A DNA stretch of 64,000 nucleotides, taken from assembly GCA_963710735.1 (NCBI GenBank), contig CAVQBN010000008.1:62001-126000 (forward strand), in the 5' to 3' direction. The translations under genes were made by a program, and so were the position numbers. Under the pieces are notes generated by a model. That model made no database searches and had not been told where the DNA came from. It worked only from the letters and a program-made list of their open reading frames with translations. This document shows positions 8,641-18,012 of the stretch, in pieces. Every line of letters begins with the position of its first letter. Position 1 is the stretch's first letter. Origin of the DNA: FEN-1297 sp963710735. Its GTDB lineage: Bacteria > Bacteroidota > Ignavibacteria > Ignavibacteriales > Ignavibacteriaceae.

Positions 8641-9954
8641 ATGGGCTCTCATGTGAATAATAAATCGAATAATGAAAAATCAATTGGGCTTCTGTCCGTT
8701 ATATCCATCGGTATAGGCGGGATGGTCGGCGGCGGAATTTTTGCAGTCCTTGGATTAGCAGTTAAAATGGCTCACGGAGGTACACCCGTCGCTTTCCTTT
8801 TGGCAGGGATAGTAGCGTTAATTACTTCTTATTCTTATGCAAAATTATCTGTTGCATATCCAAGCCAGGGCGGAACAGTTGAATTTTTAAACCAGGCTTT
8901 CGGCGGTGATTTATTTACAGGCGGGATGAACGTACTGCTTTGGTTAAGTTATATAGTTATGCTTTCGCTTTATGCATATGCTTTCGGCAGTTACGGATCC
9001 AGCTTTTTTACATCAAATCAATTAATGTGGAAACATATTTTCATCAGCTTTTCAATTATTCTTTTTACTTTATTAAATATTACCAGCTCTAAATTAGTCG
9101 GTGAGTCGGAGGAATATATTGTTGGTTTAAAGCTCGCCATTTTATTGTTTTTTGTTGTGTTAGGATTCCAATCAATTGATACCGGCAGATTACAAGTATC
9201 TAATTGGAGCGGCTCGCTGGAATTGATTGCAGGCGGAATGATTATTTTTCTTGCTTACGAGGGATTTGAGCTTATTGCAAATACAGCAGGAAATGTTAAA
9301 AATCCCAAAAGAACTCTTCCTTTGGCATATTATTCTGCAGTCATCTTTGTAATTATTCTTTATATTCTTGTTGCCGCAGTAACGGTTGGAAATTTACCTA
9401 TTGACAAAATTGTTGCGTCAAAAGATTATGCTCTTGCTGTAGCCGCAAAACCTTTTATGGGTACTTTCGGGTTTACTTTAATTGCAATTGCGGCTATTTT
9501 GTCGACCGGTTCAGCTATAAATGCGACTCTTTATGGTGCAACTAGAGTAAGTTATGTAATTGCAAAGGATGGGGAACTTCCGGAAAGGTTGGAAAGAAAA
9601 ATTTGGAACCGTCCTATTGAAGGTCTTTTTATTACATCTATTCTTACTCTTGTGGTAGCAAACTTGTTTAATCTTGATGGAATATCCACGATGGGCAGCG
9701 CCGGATTTTTATTGATATTTGCCGCTGTAAATGCATCAAATGTAAAACTTCATAAAAAAACAAATTCAAAAGCCTGGGTTTCTATGTTTGGGGTTATTAT
9801 TTGCTTAATTGCTCTTATAATTTTAATTGGTAAAACGCTGGAATCTTCACCAGGGAATATTTGGGTTTTAATAATAATGTTTGGAGCTGCATTTATAATT
9901 GAAGGAATATATAGGAAATTTCGAGGGAAAGGAATTAGTAGAGAATTAAAATAA
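8641..9954 (+). CDS. APC-family amino acid permease
   Basis: A 437-residue polytopic membrane protein with about 12 hydrophobic segments. The first segment carries the APC superfamily signature GIGGMVGGGIFAVLGLAV, and the sixth is preceded by YEGFELIANTAGNVKNP, typical of amino acid/polyamine/organocation transporters. It probably imports an amino acid by cation coupling; the substrate cannot be read from the sequence. It is preceded by a 140-base spacer without an obvious promoter and ends about 50 bases from a convergent MarR gene, with no strong terminator visible. Confidence 0.85.
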   Translation: MGSHVNNKSNNEKSIGLLSVISIGIGGMVGGGIFAVLGLAVKMAHGGTPVAFLLAGIVALITSYSYAKLSVAYPSQGGTVEFLNQAFGGDLFTGGMNVLLWLSYIVMLSLYAYAFGSYGSSFFTSNQLMWKHIFISFSIILFTLLNITSSKLVGESEEYIVGLKLAILLFFVVLGFQSIDTGRLQVSNWSGSLELIAGGMIIFLAYEGFELIANTAGNVKNPKRTLPLAYYSAVIFVIILYILVAAVTVGNLPIDKIVASKDYALAVAAKPFMGTFGFTLIAIAAILSTGSAINATLYGATRVSYVIAKDGELPERLERKIWNRPIEGLFITSILTLVVANLFNLDGISTMGSAGFLLIFAAVNASNVKLHKKTNSKAWVSMFGVIICLIALIILIGKTLESSPGNIWVLIIMFGAAFIIEGIYRKFRGKGISRELK

Positions 9955-10007
9955 TTTATTTGCTAATTACCTCAAAAAAGAAAAGCAATAATGATCTGGA
10001 TAAACTC

Positions 10008-10460
10008 CTATGATCCCCGTAATTTATCGAGCAGATCATTTAATTGTTTTATTTCATCTTCATTTAAAGAGGACAATTTTTTATCCGCTTCATCATCTAG
10101 TTTATCAATTTCAGCTAAAAGATCGAGTCCCTTTTGCGTAATACAGACATCTACATTTCTTCTGTCATGAGAACAAATATTTCTTTCAACCAAACCTTTA
10201 ATTCTAAGTTTCTCTACAATTCGGGAAGCGTCTGACATTTTGTCTAACATTCTTTCCTTGATTAATTTTATTGTGGCTGGGTTAGGATGCTGGCCACGCA
10301 ATATTCGAAGTATATTGAACTGCTGAAGTGTTACTCCGAACGGCTTAAAAAAATCAACCTGCTGATTGATAAGCCAGCTGAATGTATAAACCATATTCAC
10401 TGCAGCCTTGTGGTATCCATTTCTAAAATGTTTTTGTGCTATTTCTTCCTCTAATTGCAT
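10008..10460 (-). CDS. MarR-family transcriptional regulator
   Basis: A 150-residue winged-helix protein: the helix-turn-helix region NPATIKLIKERMLDKMSDAS is followed by a wing with ICSHDRRNVDVCITQKG, the conserved MarR D-x-R-x3-V-x-I/L-T pattern. MarR proteins usually sense phenolics, quinones or oxidants and repress neighbouring detoxification genes. It is the last gene of a four-gene minus-strand group (YceI, nitroreductase, pirin, MarR), which fits a regulator of redox or quinone stress. The gap to the pirin gene is 70 bases, so it may also have its own promoter. Confidence 0.85.
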   Translation of the reverse strand: MQLEEEIAQKHFRNGYHKAAVNMVYTFSWLINQQVDFFKPFGVTLQQFNILRILRGQHPNPATIKLIKERMLDKMSDASRIVEKLRIKGLVERNICSHDRRNVDVCITQKGLDLLAEIDKLDDEADKKLSSLNEDEIKQLNDLLDKLRGS

Positions 10461-10530
10461 AAAATTCTAATTATAATATTTATAATCAAATATATGTTTC
10501 ATATAAAAAATAATCAATAAATTTTTATTA

Positions 10531-11241
10531 TTAATTCAGCGGGACTTCTATGATAATAAAATTAGTATTGGAAGAAGCACTAAAGTTAATCCCATCGGTA
10601 TCATATAATCCTATTGCGTCTCGCTCGTTTAATAGTTCGTTATCTAAATTAATGCTTCCTTCCAATACAAATAAATAAATTCCATTTTCCCTGTAAAGAT
10701 TTTTATAACTTAATTCCTTCCCTTTTTCCATACTTCCGATTGATATTGCTGCATTCTGATGAATAAACATTTTTGAATCCGATATTTCACCGGAAACTAC
10801 AGTTATAATTTCATTTTTAAGGTTTTTAAAATCAAAATGTTTCTGGTCGTAACGGGGTTTAATATTTCTTTCATTCGGAATAATCCAGATCTGCAGGAAC
10901 TTTACAAGCTCGGTTTTAGAATGGTTAAATTCCGAATGAGTAACACCGGTACCGGCAGACATTACCTGAACATCTCCGTTATAAATAACCGATCCGCTTC
11001 CCATACTGTCTTTATGTTCCAATGCACCGATTAAAACAATGGAAATTATTTCCATGTTGTTGTGCGGGTGGGTTCCGAATCCTTCTCCGGGTTCAACTGT
11101 ATCATCATTTAATACTCTTAAAAGGCCAAAGCCCATTTTATCCTGATTGTAATAACCACCAAAACTAAAACTGTGCAGACTGTGAAGCCATCCCAGTTCT
11201 GTCTTTCCTCTTTCCGAAGATTTATAAATTACCTTTTTCAT
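10531..11241 (-). CDS. Pirin family protein (YhhW-like)
   Basis: A 236-residue bicupin. The N-terminal cupin carries the metal ligands in THPHNNMEI and GVTHSEFNH, the pirin pattern of three His and one Glu. Pirins of this size, such as E. coli YhhW, act as quercetin dioxygenases in vitro; the natural substrate is generally unknown. The gene starts four bases after the nitroreductase stop, so the two are almost certainly co-transcribed. Confidence 0.85.
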   Translation of the reverse strand: MKKVIYKSSERGKTELGWLHSLHSFSFGGYYNQDKMGFGLLRVLNDDTVEPGEGFGTHPHNNMEIISIVLIGALEHKDSMGSGSVIYNGDVQVMSAGTGVTHSEFNHSKTELVKFLQIWIIPNERNIKPRYDQKHFDFKNLKNEIITVVSGEISDSKMFIHQNAAISIGSMEKGKELSYKNLYRENGIYLFVLEGSINLDNELLNERDAIGLYDTDGINFSASSNTNFIIIEVPLN

Positions 11242-11245
11242 AGTA

Positions 11246-11845
11246 TTACTGAGTATTTATAGTTTCATAACTTTGTTTTTCCTTGAACGAAATTCCGAAT
11301 TTACCGGCAAAGGCGATTTCACTTAAGTCTTTTCTTCGTCTTATTGCCAATTCTTTTTTCTTCAGATCTTCTGGCAGAAACTCAGGATTACCTTTATAGC
11401 CAATTGCAAGGACACTAACAGGAATGAAATTATCCGGCACGGCAAATATAGCCCTGGTTTTATCCGGATCAAAGCCGCCCATTTGCCTAATGTATATTCC
11501 CATCGTCATTGCCTGAAAAGTAAGATGCGCAACGGAATTTCCTAAATCGTACAAGGCATGTTTATTAATTTGTTTTGTAATCTCACTGTCAATTCTAACC
11601 ATCGTTAATATAAGCAGCGAAGCGTTTTTAGCCCATATTTGATTATTAACTTTTAACGAACCCAGAAGTTTATAGTAAGTTTGCGGATCATCTTTTTCAG
11701 CGATTAAAAACCGCCAAGGCTGTTCATTCATTGAAGACGGCGCCCACCTGGCCGCCTCCAATAAATCAACTATTTGTTCGTGTTCGATTTTTTTATCTGA
11801 AAAAGTTCTAGGACTAAATCTTTTCTGCAATAATTCGTGTATCAT
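11246..11845 (-). CDS. Nitroreductase family FMN oxidoreductase
   Basis: A 199-residue flavoprotein of the nitroreductase fold. The FMN-binding N-terminal RFSPRTFSDKKI and RWAPSSMNEQPWRF, the central ALYDLGNSVAHLTFQAM and the SVLAIGYKG near the C-terminus all fit. Members reduce nitro compounds, quinones or related electron acceptors with NAD(P)H. Its position between YceI and pirin suggests a role in quinone or electrophile stress, by context only. Confidence 0.85.
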   Translation of the reverse strand: MIHELLQKRFSPRTFSDKKIEHEQIVDLLEAARWAPSSMNEQPWRFLIAEKDDPQTYYKLLGSLKVNNQIWAKNASLLILTMVRIDSEITKQINKHALYDLGNSVAHLTFQAMTMGIYIRQMGGFDPDKTRAIFAVPDNFIPVSVLAIGYKGNPEFLPEDLKKKELAIRRRKDLSEIAFAGKFGISFKEKQSYETINTQ

Positions 11846-11865
11846 TTTATATTGGTCTAAATAAT

Positions 11866-12429
11866 TTATTGTGCTTTTGTCAATTCAATATCACAGGTAA
11901 TGTTTATATTTTTTCCGACCACAGCACCGCCAGTTTCCATAAAAGCGTTCCACTTTAAATCATAATCAAAACGATTAATTTTTCCTTGTATTTTAAACCC
12001 GGCTCTTGTAAATCCCCATGGATCTTTAATTGTGCCGCCGTAAGTTACGTCTAGAACAAGCGGCCTGGTAATATTTCTAATCGTGAAGTCACCGTATAGT
12101 TTAAATGTTTCATCATCCACTTTTTCTACTTTCGTACTTTTAAAAGTAATCTGCGGATAATTTTCAACATCAAAAAAGTCAGGACTTTTTAAATGATTGT
12201 CTCTGTCAGTTATACCGGTGTCTATACTTTTTACATCGATTGTAACTTCGGCTTCACTTTCTAAGAAATCATCATCTGCTTTTATTGTTACATCGAAATT
12301 ATTAAAGTGACCCGCAACTTCTGCAATGATCATGTGCCTGGCTGAAAACTGTAATTTGGAATGAGTTTTATCTAAATTCCATAAAACTTTTTTTACATCA
12401 TTTTCCGCTACATTTATTTTCGTTTCCAT
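11866..12429 (-). CDS. YceI-like lipid-binding protein
   Basis: A 187-residue lipocalin-like protein of the YceI family, known to bind polyisoprenoids. Family hallmarks are WNLDKTHSKLQFSARHM, the DVTIKADDDF strand, SPDFFDVENYPQITFKS and RITRPLVLDVTYGG-type C-terminal strands. No signal peptide is present, so it is probably cytoplasmic, unlike E. coli YceI. I start it at the second ATG (12429) because GGAGG sits six bases upstream; the ATG at 12444 would place that site inside the gene. It heads the four-gene operon that ends in MarR. Confidence 0.85.
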   Translation of the reverse strand: METKINVAENDVKKVLWNLDKTHSKLQFSARHMIIAEVAGHFNNFDVTIKADDDFLESEAEVTIDVKSIDTGITDRDNHLKSPDFFDVENYPQITFKSTKVEKVDDETFKLYGDFTIRNITRPLVLDVTYGGTIKDPWGFTRAGFKIQGKINRFDYDLKWNAFMETGGAVVGKNINITCDIELTKAQ

Positions 12430-12474
12430 TTTTACCTCCAACATAAAATTTTAAATTAATTACACCATTAATAT

Positions 12475-12501
12475 ATGTTATAACATTTAATGTTACAACA
12501 T
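12475..12501. promoter_or_regulatory. Tandem palindromes, probable operator
   Basis: ATGTTATAACAT (12475-12486, perfect 12-base palindrome) and ATGTTACAACAT (12490-12501, one mismatch) have centres 15 bases apart, about 45-70 bases upstream of the YceI start. Tandem dyads of this spacing are typical operator architecture. The MarR protein at the end of the operon is the obvious candidate ligand, but this is inference. Confidence 0.5.
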
Positions 12502-12612
12502 CAAAGTTGGGAAATTCTTAGCTGTGTGTGATCAGTCACTAATTTTTGTCTTTTAGAGGTAACCTGGGGGGATATTTTACCGCTTTAAGACTATTATAAT
12601 TCAAATATGATT

Positions 12613-12969
12613 TTACGATAGTTTTTTTAGAATGTCTTTTTTAGATTTTGGTAAGCCTTGCACAACCAAATAATACGAATCATCAATCCAATTGAGAATT
12701 AATTTATCCGGAATTGAATTATCAAACAGTACAGTATTCCAGTGCAGCTTATTCATGTGATAACCCGGAGTTACTGCTTGATATTGTTCTCTCAATTCAA
12801 CGGCTTTTTCAGGCTCGCATTTAATATTAATACTTATGGGTGGAGTTAAGCTGGCAATCAGAAAAATTTTATCCATTACTTTATAAACAGGTGAGTCCTC
12901 GTTAAAAGGCAGGGTTTCTGTTACTCCTGGTTTTTTCAAACAATATTCGCGAACGATTTCTAAATTCAT
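12613..12969 (-). CDS. MmcQ/YjbR family DNA-binding-like protein
   Basis: A 118-residue protein of the YjbR/CyaY-like fold: REYCLKKPGVTETLPF at the N-terminus, MDKIFLIASL, ISIKCEPE-type middle and the C-terminal YHMNKLHWNTV and DDSYYLVVQGLPK. The family is described as double-wing-motif DNA-binding proteins with unclear function. It stands alone between the YceI promoter region and the hem operon terminator. Confidence 0.8.
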   Translation of the reverse strand: MNLEIVREYCLKKPGVTETLPFNEDSPVYKVMDKIFLIASLTPPISINIKCEPEKAVELREQYQAVTPGYHMNKLHWNTVLFDNSIPDKLILNWIDDSYYLVVQGLPKSKKDILKKLS

Positions 12970-12978
12970 ATAAAAAAT

Positions 12979-13008
12979 AAACCCGGCCTCAAATTGAAGT
13001 CGGGTTTT
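12979..13008. terminator. Terminator behind hemB
   Basis: An AAACCCG...CGGGTTT hairpin with a short loop and T-rich flanks on the minus strand, located right after the hemB stop. It would end the eight-gene heme operon before the YjbR-like gene. Confidence 0.75.
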
Positions 13009-13027
13009 AATAATAATTATTTAAAAA

Positions 13028-14014
13028 TTATTTTTTATTTTTATCTATCCATCGTGCGGCGTCTTTTGCAAAGTAAGTAAGGAACATATCTGCACCGGCA
13101 CGCTTAATAGCAATTAAAGATTCTATCATTACCCTTTCTTCGTCGATCCATCCGTTTATACCGGCGGCTTTAATCATTGCATATTCTCCGCTCACTTGAT
13201 AAGCACAGGTCGGCATTTCGAATTTATCTTTCACTCTTCTAATAATATCTAAATAAGGGCCTGCAGGTTTTACCATAACGATGTCGGCACCTTCTTCAAT
13301 ATCTGCCTCAACTTCTCTCAAGGCTTCATTGCCGTTGGCAATATCCATCTGGTGTGAGCGTCTGTCGCCGAAAGCTGGTGCAGATTCTGCTGCATCTCTG
13401 AATGGTCCGTAATACCCGGACGAATATTTTGCTGCGTAACTCATAATGGGAATTTTTGTAAAACCGTTTTCATCAAGAACTTTTCTTATCTCTGCAATCC
13501 TCCCGTCCATCATATCGGATGGAGCAATAATATCAGCTCCTGCCTGAGCATGGGTTAAAGATTCTTTTGCAAGAAGAGTAATTGTTTCGTCATTTAGGAT
13601 TTCTTCACCGTTAAGAACACCGCAATGCCCGTGAGAGGTATATTCACACATGCATACATCTGTAATGACAAGAAGATTTTTTACTTCTGCTTTTATTGCT
13701 CTAATTGCTCTTTGGACAATACCATTGGGATCATAAGCCTCGGAACCTTTTTCGTCCTTATGCTCGGGAATTCCGAACAAAATAACGGCGGGAATTCCAA
13801 GTGATGCAACTTCCTTACACTCCTCAACAAGAGTATCGATAGACATTTGAAATACTCCCGGCATAGATTTTATAGGCTTCTTTACTTTTTCCCCGGGAAC
13901 AACAAACAAAGGATATATAAAATCATTTTTTGATAATTCTGTTTCTCTTACCATATCCCTTACTAAAGGATTGTAACGTAGTCTTCTTAATCTTTTAATT
14001 GGAAATGTTGCCAT
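13028..14014 (-). CDS. hemB: Delta-aminolevulinic acid dehydratase (porphobilinogen synthase)
   Basis: HemB condenses two 5-aminolevulinate molecules to porphobilinogen in the cytoplasm. The 328-residue length is standard. The N-terminal RLRRLRYNPLVRDMV, the metal-site cysteines in CMCEYTSHGHCG, the Lys-bearing SYAAKYSSGYYGPFRDA and the Schiff-base lysine region MVKPAGPYLD are all present. It is the last gene of the heme operon, 64 bases after hemY, and is followed by a terminator. Confidence 0.95.
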   Translation of the reverse strand: MATFPIKRLRRLRYNPLVRDMVRETELSKNDFIYPLFVVPGEKVKKPIKSMPGVFQMSIDTLVEECKEVASLGIPAVILFGIPEHKDEKGSEAYDPNGIVQRAIRAIKAEVKNLLVITDVCMCEYTSHGHCGVLNGEEILNDETITLLAKESLTHAQAGADIIAPSDMMDGRIAEIRKVLDENGFTKIPIMSYAAKYSSGYYGPFRDAAESAPAFGDRRSHQMDIANGNEALREVEADIEEGADIVMVKPAGPYLDIIRRVKDKFEMPTCAYQVSGEYAMIKAAGINGWIDEERVMIESLIAIKRAGADMFLTYFAKDAARWIDKNKK

Positions 14015-14078
14015 AGTTTTTTTCCTTTCCTTTGTCTCTTTATTCTTCTGTGGTGCAAAAATTCATTTAATAACAGAA

Positions 14079-15446
14079 TTAAAGAGACTTAATTTTATTT
14101 GCTAAATTCTCAGAACTTTTAATGCAGTCTCCTACGGAAATTCCGCCTCTATAATTGCCGCCTAAAATTATTCCGGGATTTTTCTTTTCAAATTCATCAA
14201 AATATTTTTCGTGTTCAATATAACCGATATTATATTGGGGAATAGATTTGGGCCAATAACGGTATGATTGATAGACAGGTTTTTCAGTAATTCCCATTAA
14301 GCCTTCAAACTCGCCGAGAACTTTTTTGAACAAAATTTCTTTATCAATATTCCCAACTTCCGGGTTTCTCGCTCCGCCGATAAACAAAGTAAAAGTAGCA
14401 TTGCCTTTAATGGTTCGGTTAGGAAATATTACCGAACTCCAGATAGCTCCGAGAAAAGACTTTTTTTCTTTTACCGGAATTAAAAAACCAAAACCGTCAA
14501 GCGGCTGCTTTATGGAATTTTTATCATAGCCTAAATATAAAACAACAACCGGCGGATAATAAATTTGGGAAAAGTGTTTTATAAGATTTTCATCCCAGTT
14601 TTTAAATATTTCGGCGGCAACATATGCAGGTACAGTTGATAGCAGAACATCACAATTTATTCCTTTTGTACTTCCTTCATGATTGTAGGTCAAAGTGTAT
14701 CCGGTATCTTTTTTAGAAACTGATGTTACTTCCGCAGAAGTAATTATTTTATCATTTAACGCTTCAGCTAAAGCTTTGGGAAGGGTCTGCATGCCATTAA
14801 TAAAAGAAAACATCTTTGCGCTTTGCTTAGATTTTTCCGCTCTTTTTTTTCTTTCTTTAATACTCTTAATTGTCCCGATTATTAAACCGCCGTATTTTTC
14901 TTCGAGAGCATACAATTTCGGAAAAGCAGATTTAACACTTAGTTCTTCAGGGTTACCAGCATAAACACCAGCTACAAACGGGTTGATTGCATAATCAAGA
15001 AATTCGTTGCCGAGCCTTCTCTTTACAAACTCCGCAACACTTTGGTAATAGCCGTCATTTGATTTTCCCACCAAGGGTTCAAGAAGCAGTCGAAGTTTAG
15101 CCGGCCAGGAAAATAAATTCGTTTTTAAAAATGAGGCTGGATTCATTGGAAGCGGATGAAGCTGGTTATTCCGAAGTATATATCTTATGTTTCCTTCTTT
15201 ATTAGAATAGCAAAACTGGTCTTCCAGCCGCAGTTCTTTTACTAATTGCCCTATTAATGGCGTTGTCTCAAGTCCGCTGTTTGGCCCGCGGTCAAACAAA
15301 TATCCTTTTTCAAAAACACTTTCCATAGAGCCGCCGACTTCGTTCTTTTTTTCAAGAACAGTAACGTCGAAGCCCTCTTTGTGAAGAAGATAAGCTGTAG
15401 TTAATCCTGAAATACCGCCGCCGAGTACAACTATTTTTTTATTCAT
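14079..15446 (-). CDS. hemY: Protoporphyrinogen oxidase (FAD-dependent)
   Basis: A 455-residue flavoprotein that oxidises protoporphyrinogen or coproporphyrinogen. The FAD dinucleotide-binding motif VVLGGGISGLTTAYLL opens the protein, followed by VLEKKNEVGGSMES and the FLFDRGPNS-type element; the C-terminal GNYRGGISVGDCIKS closes the FAD site. Because the operon also has hemN, the cell may have both oxygen-dependent and independent steps, or HemY could act in the coproporphyrin branch; no HemH or HemQ is in the window to decide. Confidence 0.92.
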   Translation of the reverse strand: MNKKIVVLGGGISGLTTAYLLHKEGFDVTVLEKKNEVGGSMESVFEKGYLFDRGPNSGLETTPLIGQLVKELRLEDQFCYSNKEGNIRYILRNNQLHPLPMNPASFLKTNLFSWPAKLRLLLEPLVGKSNDGYYQSVAEFVKRRLGNEFLDYAINPFVAGVYAGNPEELSVKSAFPKLYALEEKYGGLIIGTIKSIKERKKRAEKSKQSAKMFSFINGMQTLPKALAEALNDKIITSAEVTSVSKKDTGYTLTYNHEGSTKGINCDVLLSTVPAYVAAEIFKNWDENLIKHFSQIYYPPVVVLYLGYDKNSIKQPLDGFGFLIPVKEKKSFLGAIWSSVIFPNRTIKGNATFTLFIGGARNPEVGNIDKEILFKKVLGEFEGLMGITEKPVYQSYRYWPKSIPQYNIGYIEHEKYFDEFEKKNPGIILGGNYRGGISVGDCIKSSENLANKIKSL

Positions 15447-15478
15447 TACTTCTTTGCAGTTATAGGGTGAAAATATTT

Positions 15479-16856
15479 TTAAACAGTTCGGGAATATTTG
15501 GCCGTGTCTTCTTTTCTTTCAATATAGCCGTCAAAATTCATTGCAATATTACGTATAAGAAGTTTGCCCATCGGAGTCACTTCGATTTTTCTATCGCCTA
15601 CTTTAACCAATTCATCCAGTTCCATTTCTTTTAAATTGTTCAAACCCCAGGCAAAATAATCTTTAAATTTTATATTGAATTTTTCTTCAATATAATTAAA
15701 GTCGATTTCAAAATTACACATTAGTTTCATTACAACCTCGCGGCGCAGTATGTCGTCGTCGCTCAATTGATAACCTCTTTTTACGGGAAGGATTTCATTA
15801 TCTATTGCTTCAAAATATTCTTTTTCTGTTTTATAATTTTGCGCATATACTTTGTCAAGCTGGCTTATAGCAGTTATTCCCATAGCGTATAAATCAGAGC
15901 CGGAATGAGTACTGTAACCCTGAAAGTTTCGATAAAGTTTTTTCTCTTTTAAAGCGATTGCTAATTCGTCATCGGGTTTTGCAAAATGATCCATACCTAT
16001 AAAAACATATCCTGCATCGGTCAGCTTCTCAATTGTTAATTTTAATATTTCTAGTTTTACTTCGGGCAAAGGCAAATCTTCAGGATGAATTAGCGACATA
16101 TGTTTTTTCATCCACGGAACATGGGCATAATTAAAAACTGCAATTCTATCGGGAGAAATATCGATGGTTTTTTCAAGAGTTTCCTGAAATGTCTCCAAAG
16201 TTTGAAACGGAAGACCGTACATTAGAGTCAAGATTAATACTGCTGAAACCAAGTTCTCTAACCCATTGAACAGCCTGTCTCGTTATATCTTCAGGCTGAA
16301 TTCTATTTGTGGCTTTTTGGACTTTTTCATTAAAATCCTGCACACCCATACTTATGCGGTTAAAGCCGTTATTTCTTAAGGCTTCAAGATGCGCTCTGGT
16401 TAGATCGCGCGGATCAATTTCACATCCGTTTTCCGAGTCTTCGCTAAAATTAAAAGACTTTTTAATGTATGAAGCAAGTTCATTAATTTCTTCAGGCCTT
16501 AGGTGAGTCGGAGTTCCGCCGCCCCAATGAAGCTGAGTGACTTTTCGATCTAGTAGAAGATAGGTTCTTACCATGTCGATTTCTTTTTTCAAATATTTAA
16601 TATATTCTTTTACCCTATCTCTGTTGCGGGTTATTATCATATTGCACCCGCAGAAATAACAAAGTGTATCACAAAATGGTAAATGAAAATATAACGATAG
16701 ATCCGGAAGTCCTTCTCCGTAATTAGTTTTTAATATTTCATCCAGGAAGTTTTCGTGAGTAAAATTTTCATTAAAATGCGGAGCTGTGGGATAACTTGTA
16801 TATCGTGGTCCGGGCTTATCGTATTTTTTAAATTTTGCTAAATCTACTTCGAACAT
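15479..16856 (-). pseudogene. hemN: Oxygen-independent coproporphyrinogen III oxidase, frameshifted
   Basis: HemN is a radical-SAM enzyme that decarboxylates coproporphyrinogen III. The N-terminal half (to about 16227) has PGPRYTSYPTAPHF and the cluster motif CDTLCYFCGC; the second half has MYGLPFQTLETF, GMDHFAKPDDELA and NFQGYSTHSG. The two halves are in different frames. Removing one base near 16226 (an extra T on the minus strand) joins SINLD to LMYGLPFQT and restores 458 residues, the family length. All other hem genes are intact, so a sequencing or assembly indel is as likely as a true lesion. It lies 40 bases after hemE and 32 before hemY. Confidence 0.88.
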
Positions 16857-16896
16857 ATTTACACCTTTTCTTTCATTGCTCTTTTCAAAAACATAT

Positions 16897-17979
16897 TTAT
16901 TTTTCTTCTTCTATCATTTTGCTATGAAATATTCTGCTCTCTTCTTTTACATACTGTACAAGTGCTTTTGCATTTTCCGGATGAACATCAGGCAGAATGC
17001 CATGGCCTAAATTAAATATATGTCCACTGCCTTCACCAAAAGAGGATAAAATTCTTTTAACTTCTTTACGAATGACTTCTTTATGAGCGTAAAGAATAGT
17101 AGGATCCATGTTTCCTTGCAGAGCAACTTTATTTCCAATTTCATTTCTTACATTACCTATGTCCATTGTCCAATCCAGACTGATAACATCGGCGCCGGAC
17201 TTTGCAAGGTTTTCCATTTTGTAATGAACACCTTTTGCAAAGACAATTACAGACTCGTCTTTTCTTTTAATTTGCGAAATAACTTTTGAAATATAATTAA
17301 GGGAAAATTCTTCAAAATCTTTTTGAGATAGAATTCCGCCCCATGTATCAAAAATTTGAACGGCATCTACTCCGGCTTCAATTTTGGCAGAAAGATAATC
17401 TGCAACTGTTTTTGACAATTTATCTAAAATTTTATGCGCCAGGGCAGGATTATTATAGATCAATTTTTTTACAAAACTAAAATTCTTTGAACCCTTCCCT
17501 TCAACCATATAAGTTAATAAAGTCCAGGGCGATCCGCTGAAACCAATCAGGGGAACTCTTCCCTTCAATTCTTTTTTCGTTAATGAAACAGCATCTAAAA
17601 CATATTTTAATTCTTTGGTTGGATCGACTTCCTTTAAATTGGCTGCATCACTTTCGTTTCTAACAGGGTTATGAAAAACCGGGCCTTTGCTTTCAATCAT
17701 TTCCAACTTCATTCCCATTGCTTCGGGAATAACTAAAATATCGGAAAAAATTATTGCAGCATCCACACCAATAATATCCACCGGCTGAATTGTTACTTGC
17801 GAAGCTAATTCAGGTGTTTTACACATTGTTAAAAAATCTGCTTTTTCTCTGACTGCTCTGTATTCAGGAAGATATCTTCCAGCTTGCCGCATAATCCAAA
17901 TCGGGGTTCTCTCAACTGGTAATCTTTTGCATGCTTTTAAGAACAAATCATTTTTAAGATAACTCAAATATTTCTCCAT
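16897..17979 (-). CDS. hemE: Uroporphyrinogen decarboxylase
   Basis: HemE removes four acetate carboxyls from uroporphyrinogen III. The 360-residue protein carries RTPIWIMRQAGRYLPEYR near the N-terminus, GFSGSPWTLLTYMVEGKGS in the middle, IQPVDIIGVDAAIIFSDIL for the substrate aspartate loop and FNLGHGILPDVHPENA at the end. It is 33 bases downstream of the TetR-HemD gene and 40 upstream of hemN, in one operon. Confidence 0.95.
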   Translation of the reverse strand: MEKYLSYLKNDLFLKACKRLPVERTPIWIMRQAGRYLPEYRAVREKADFLTMCKTPELASQVTIQPVDIIGVDAAIIFSDILVIPEAMGMKLEMIESKGPVFHNPVRNESDAANLKEVDPTKELKYVLDAVSLTKKELKGRVPLIGFSGSPWTLLTYMVEGKGSKNFSFVKKLIYNNPALAHKILDKLSKTVADYLSAKIEAGVDAVQIFDTWGGILSQKDFEEFSLNYISKVISQIKRKDESVIVFAKGVHYKMENLAKSGADVISLDWTMDIGNVRNEIGNKVALQGNMDPTILYAHKEVIRKEVKRILSSFGEGSGHIFNLGHGILPDVHPENAKALVQYVKEESRIFHSKMIEEEK

Positions 17980-18012
17980 TGGTTTTTATTACATCAAATC
18001 TTAACATAATAA

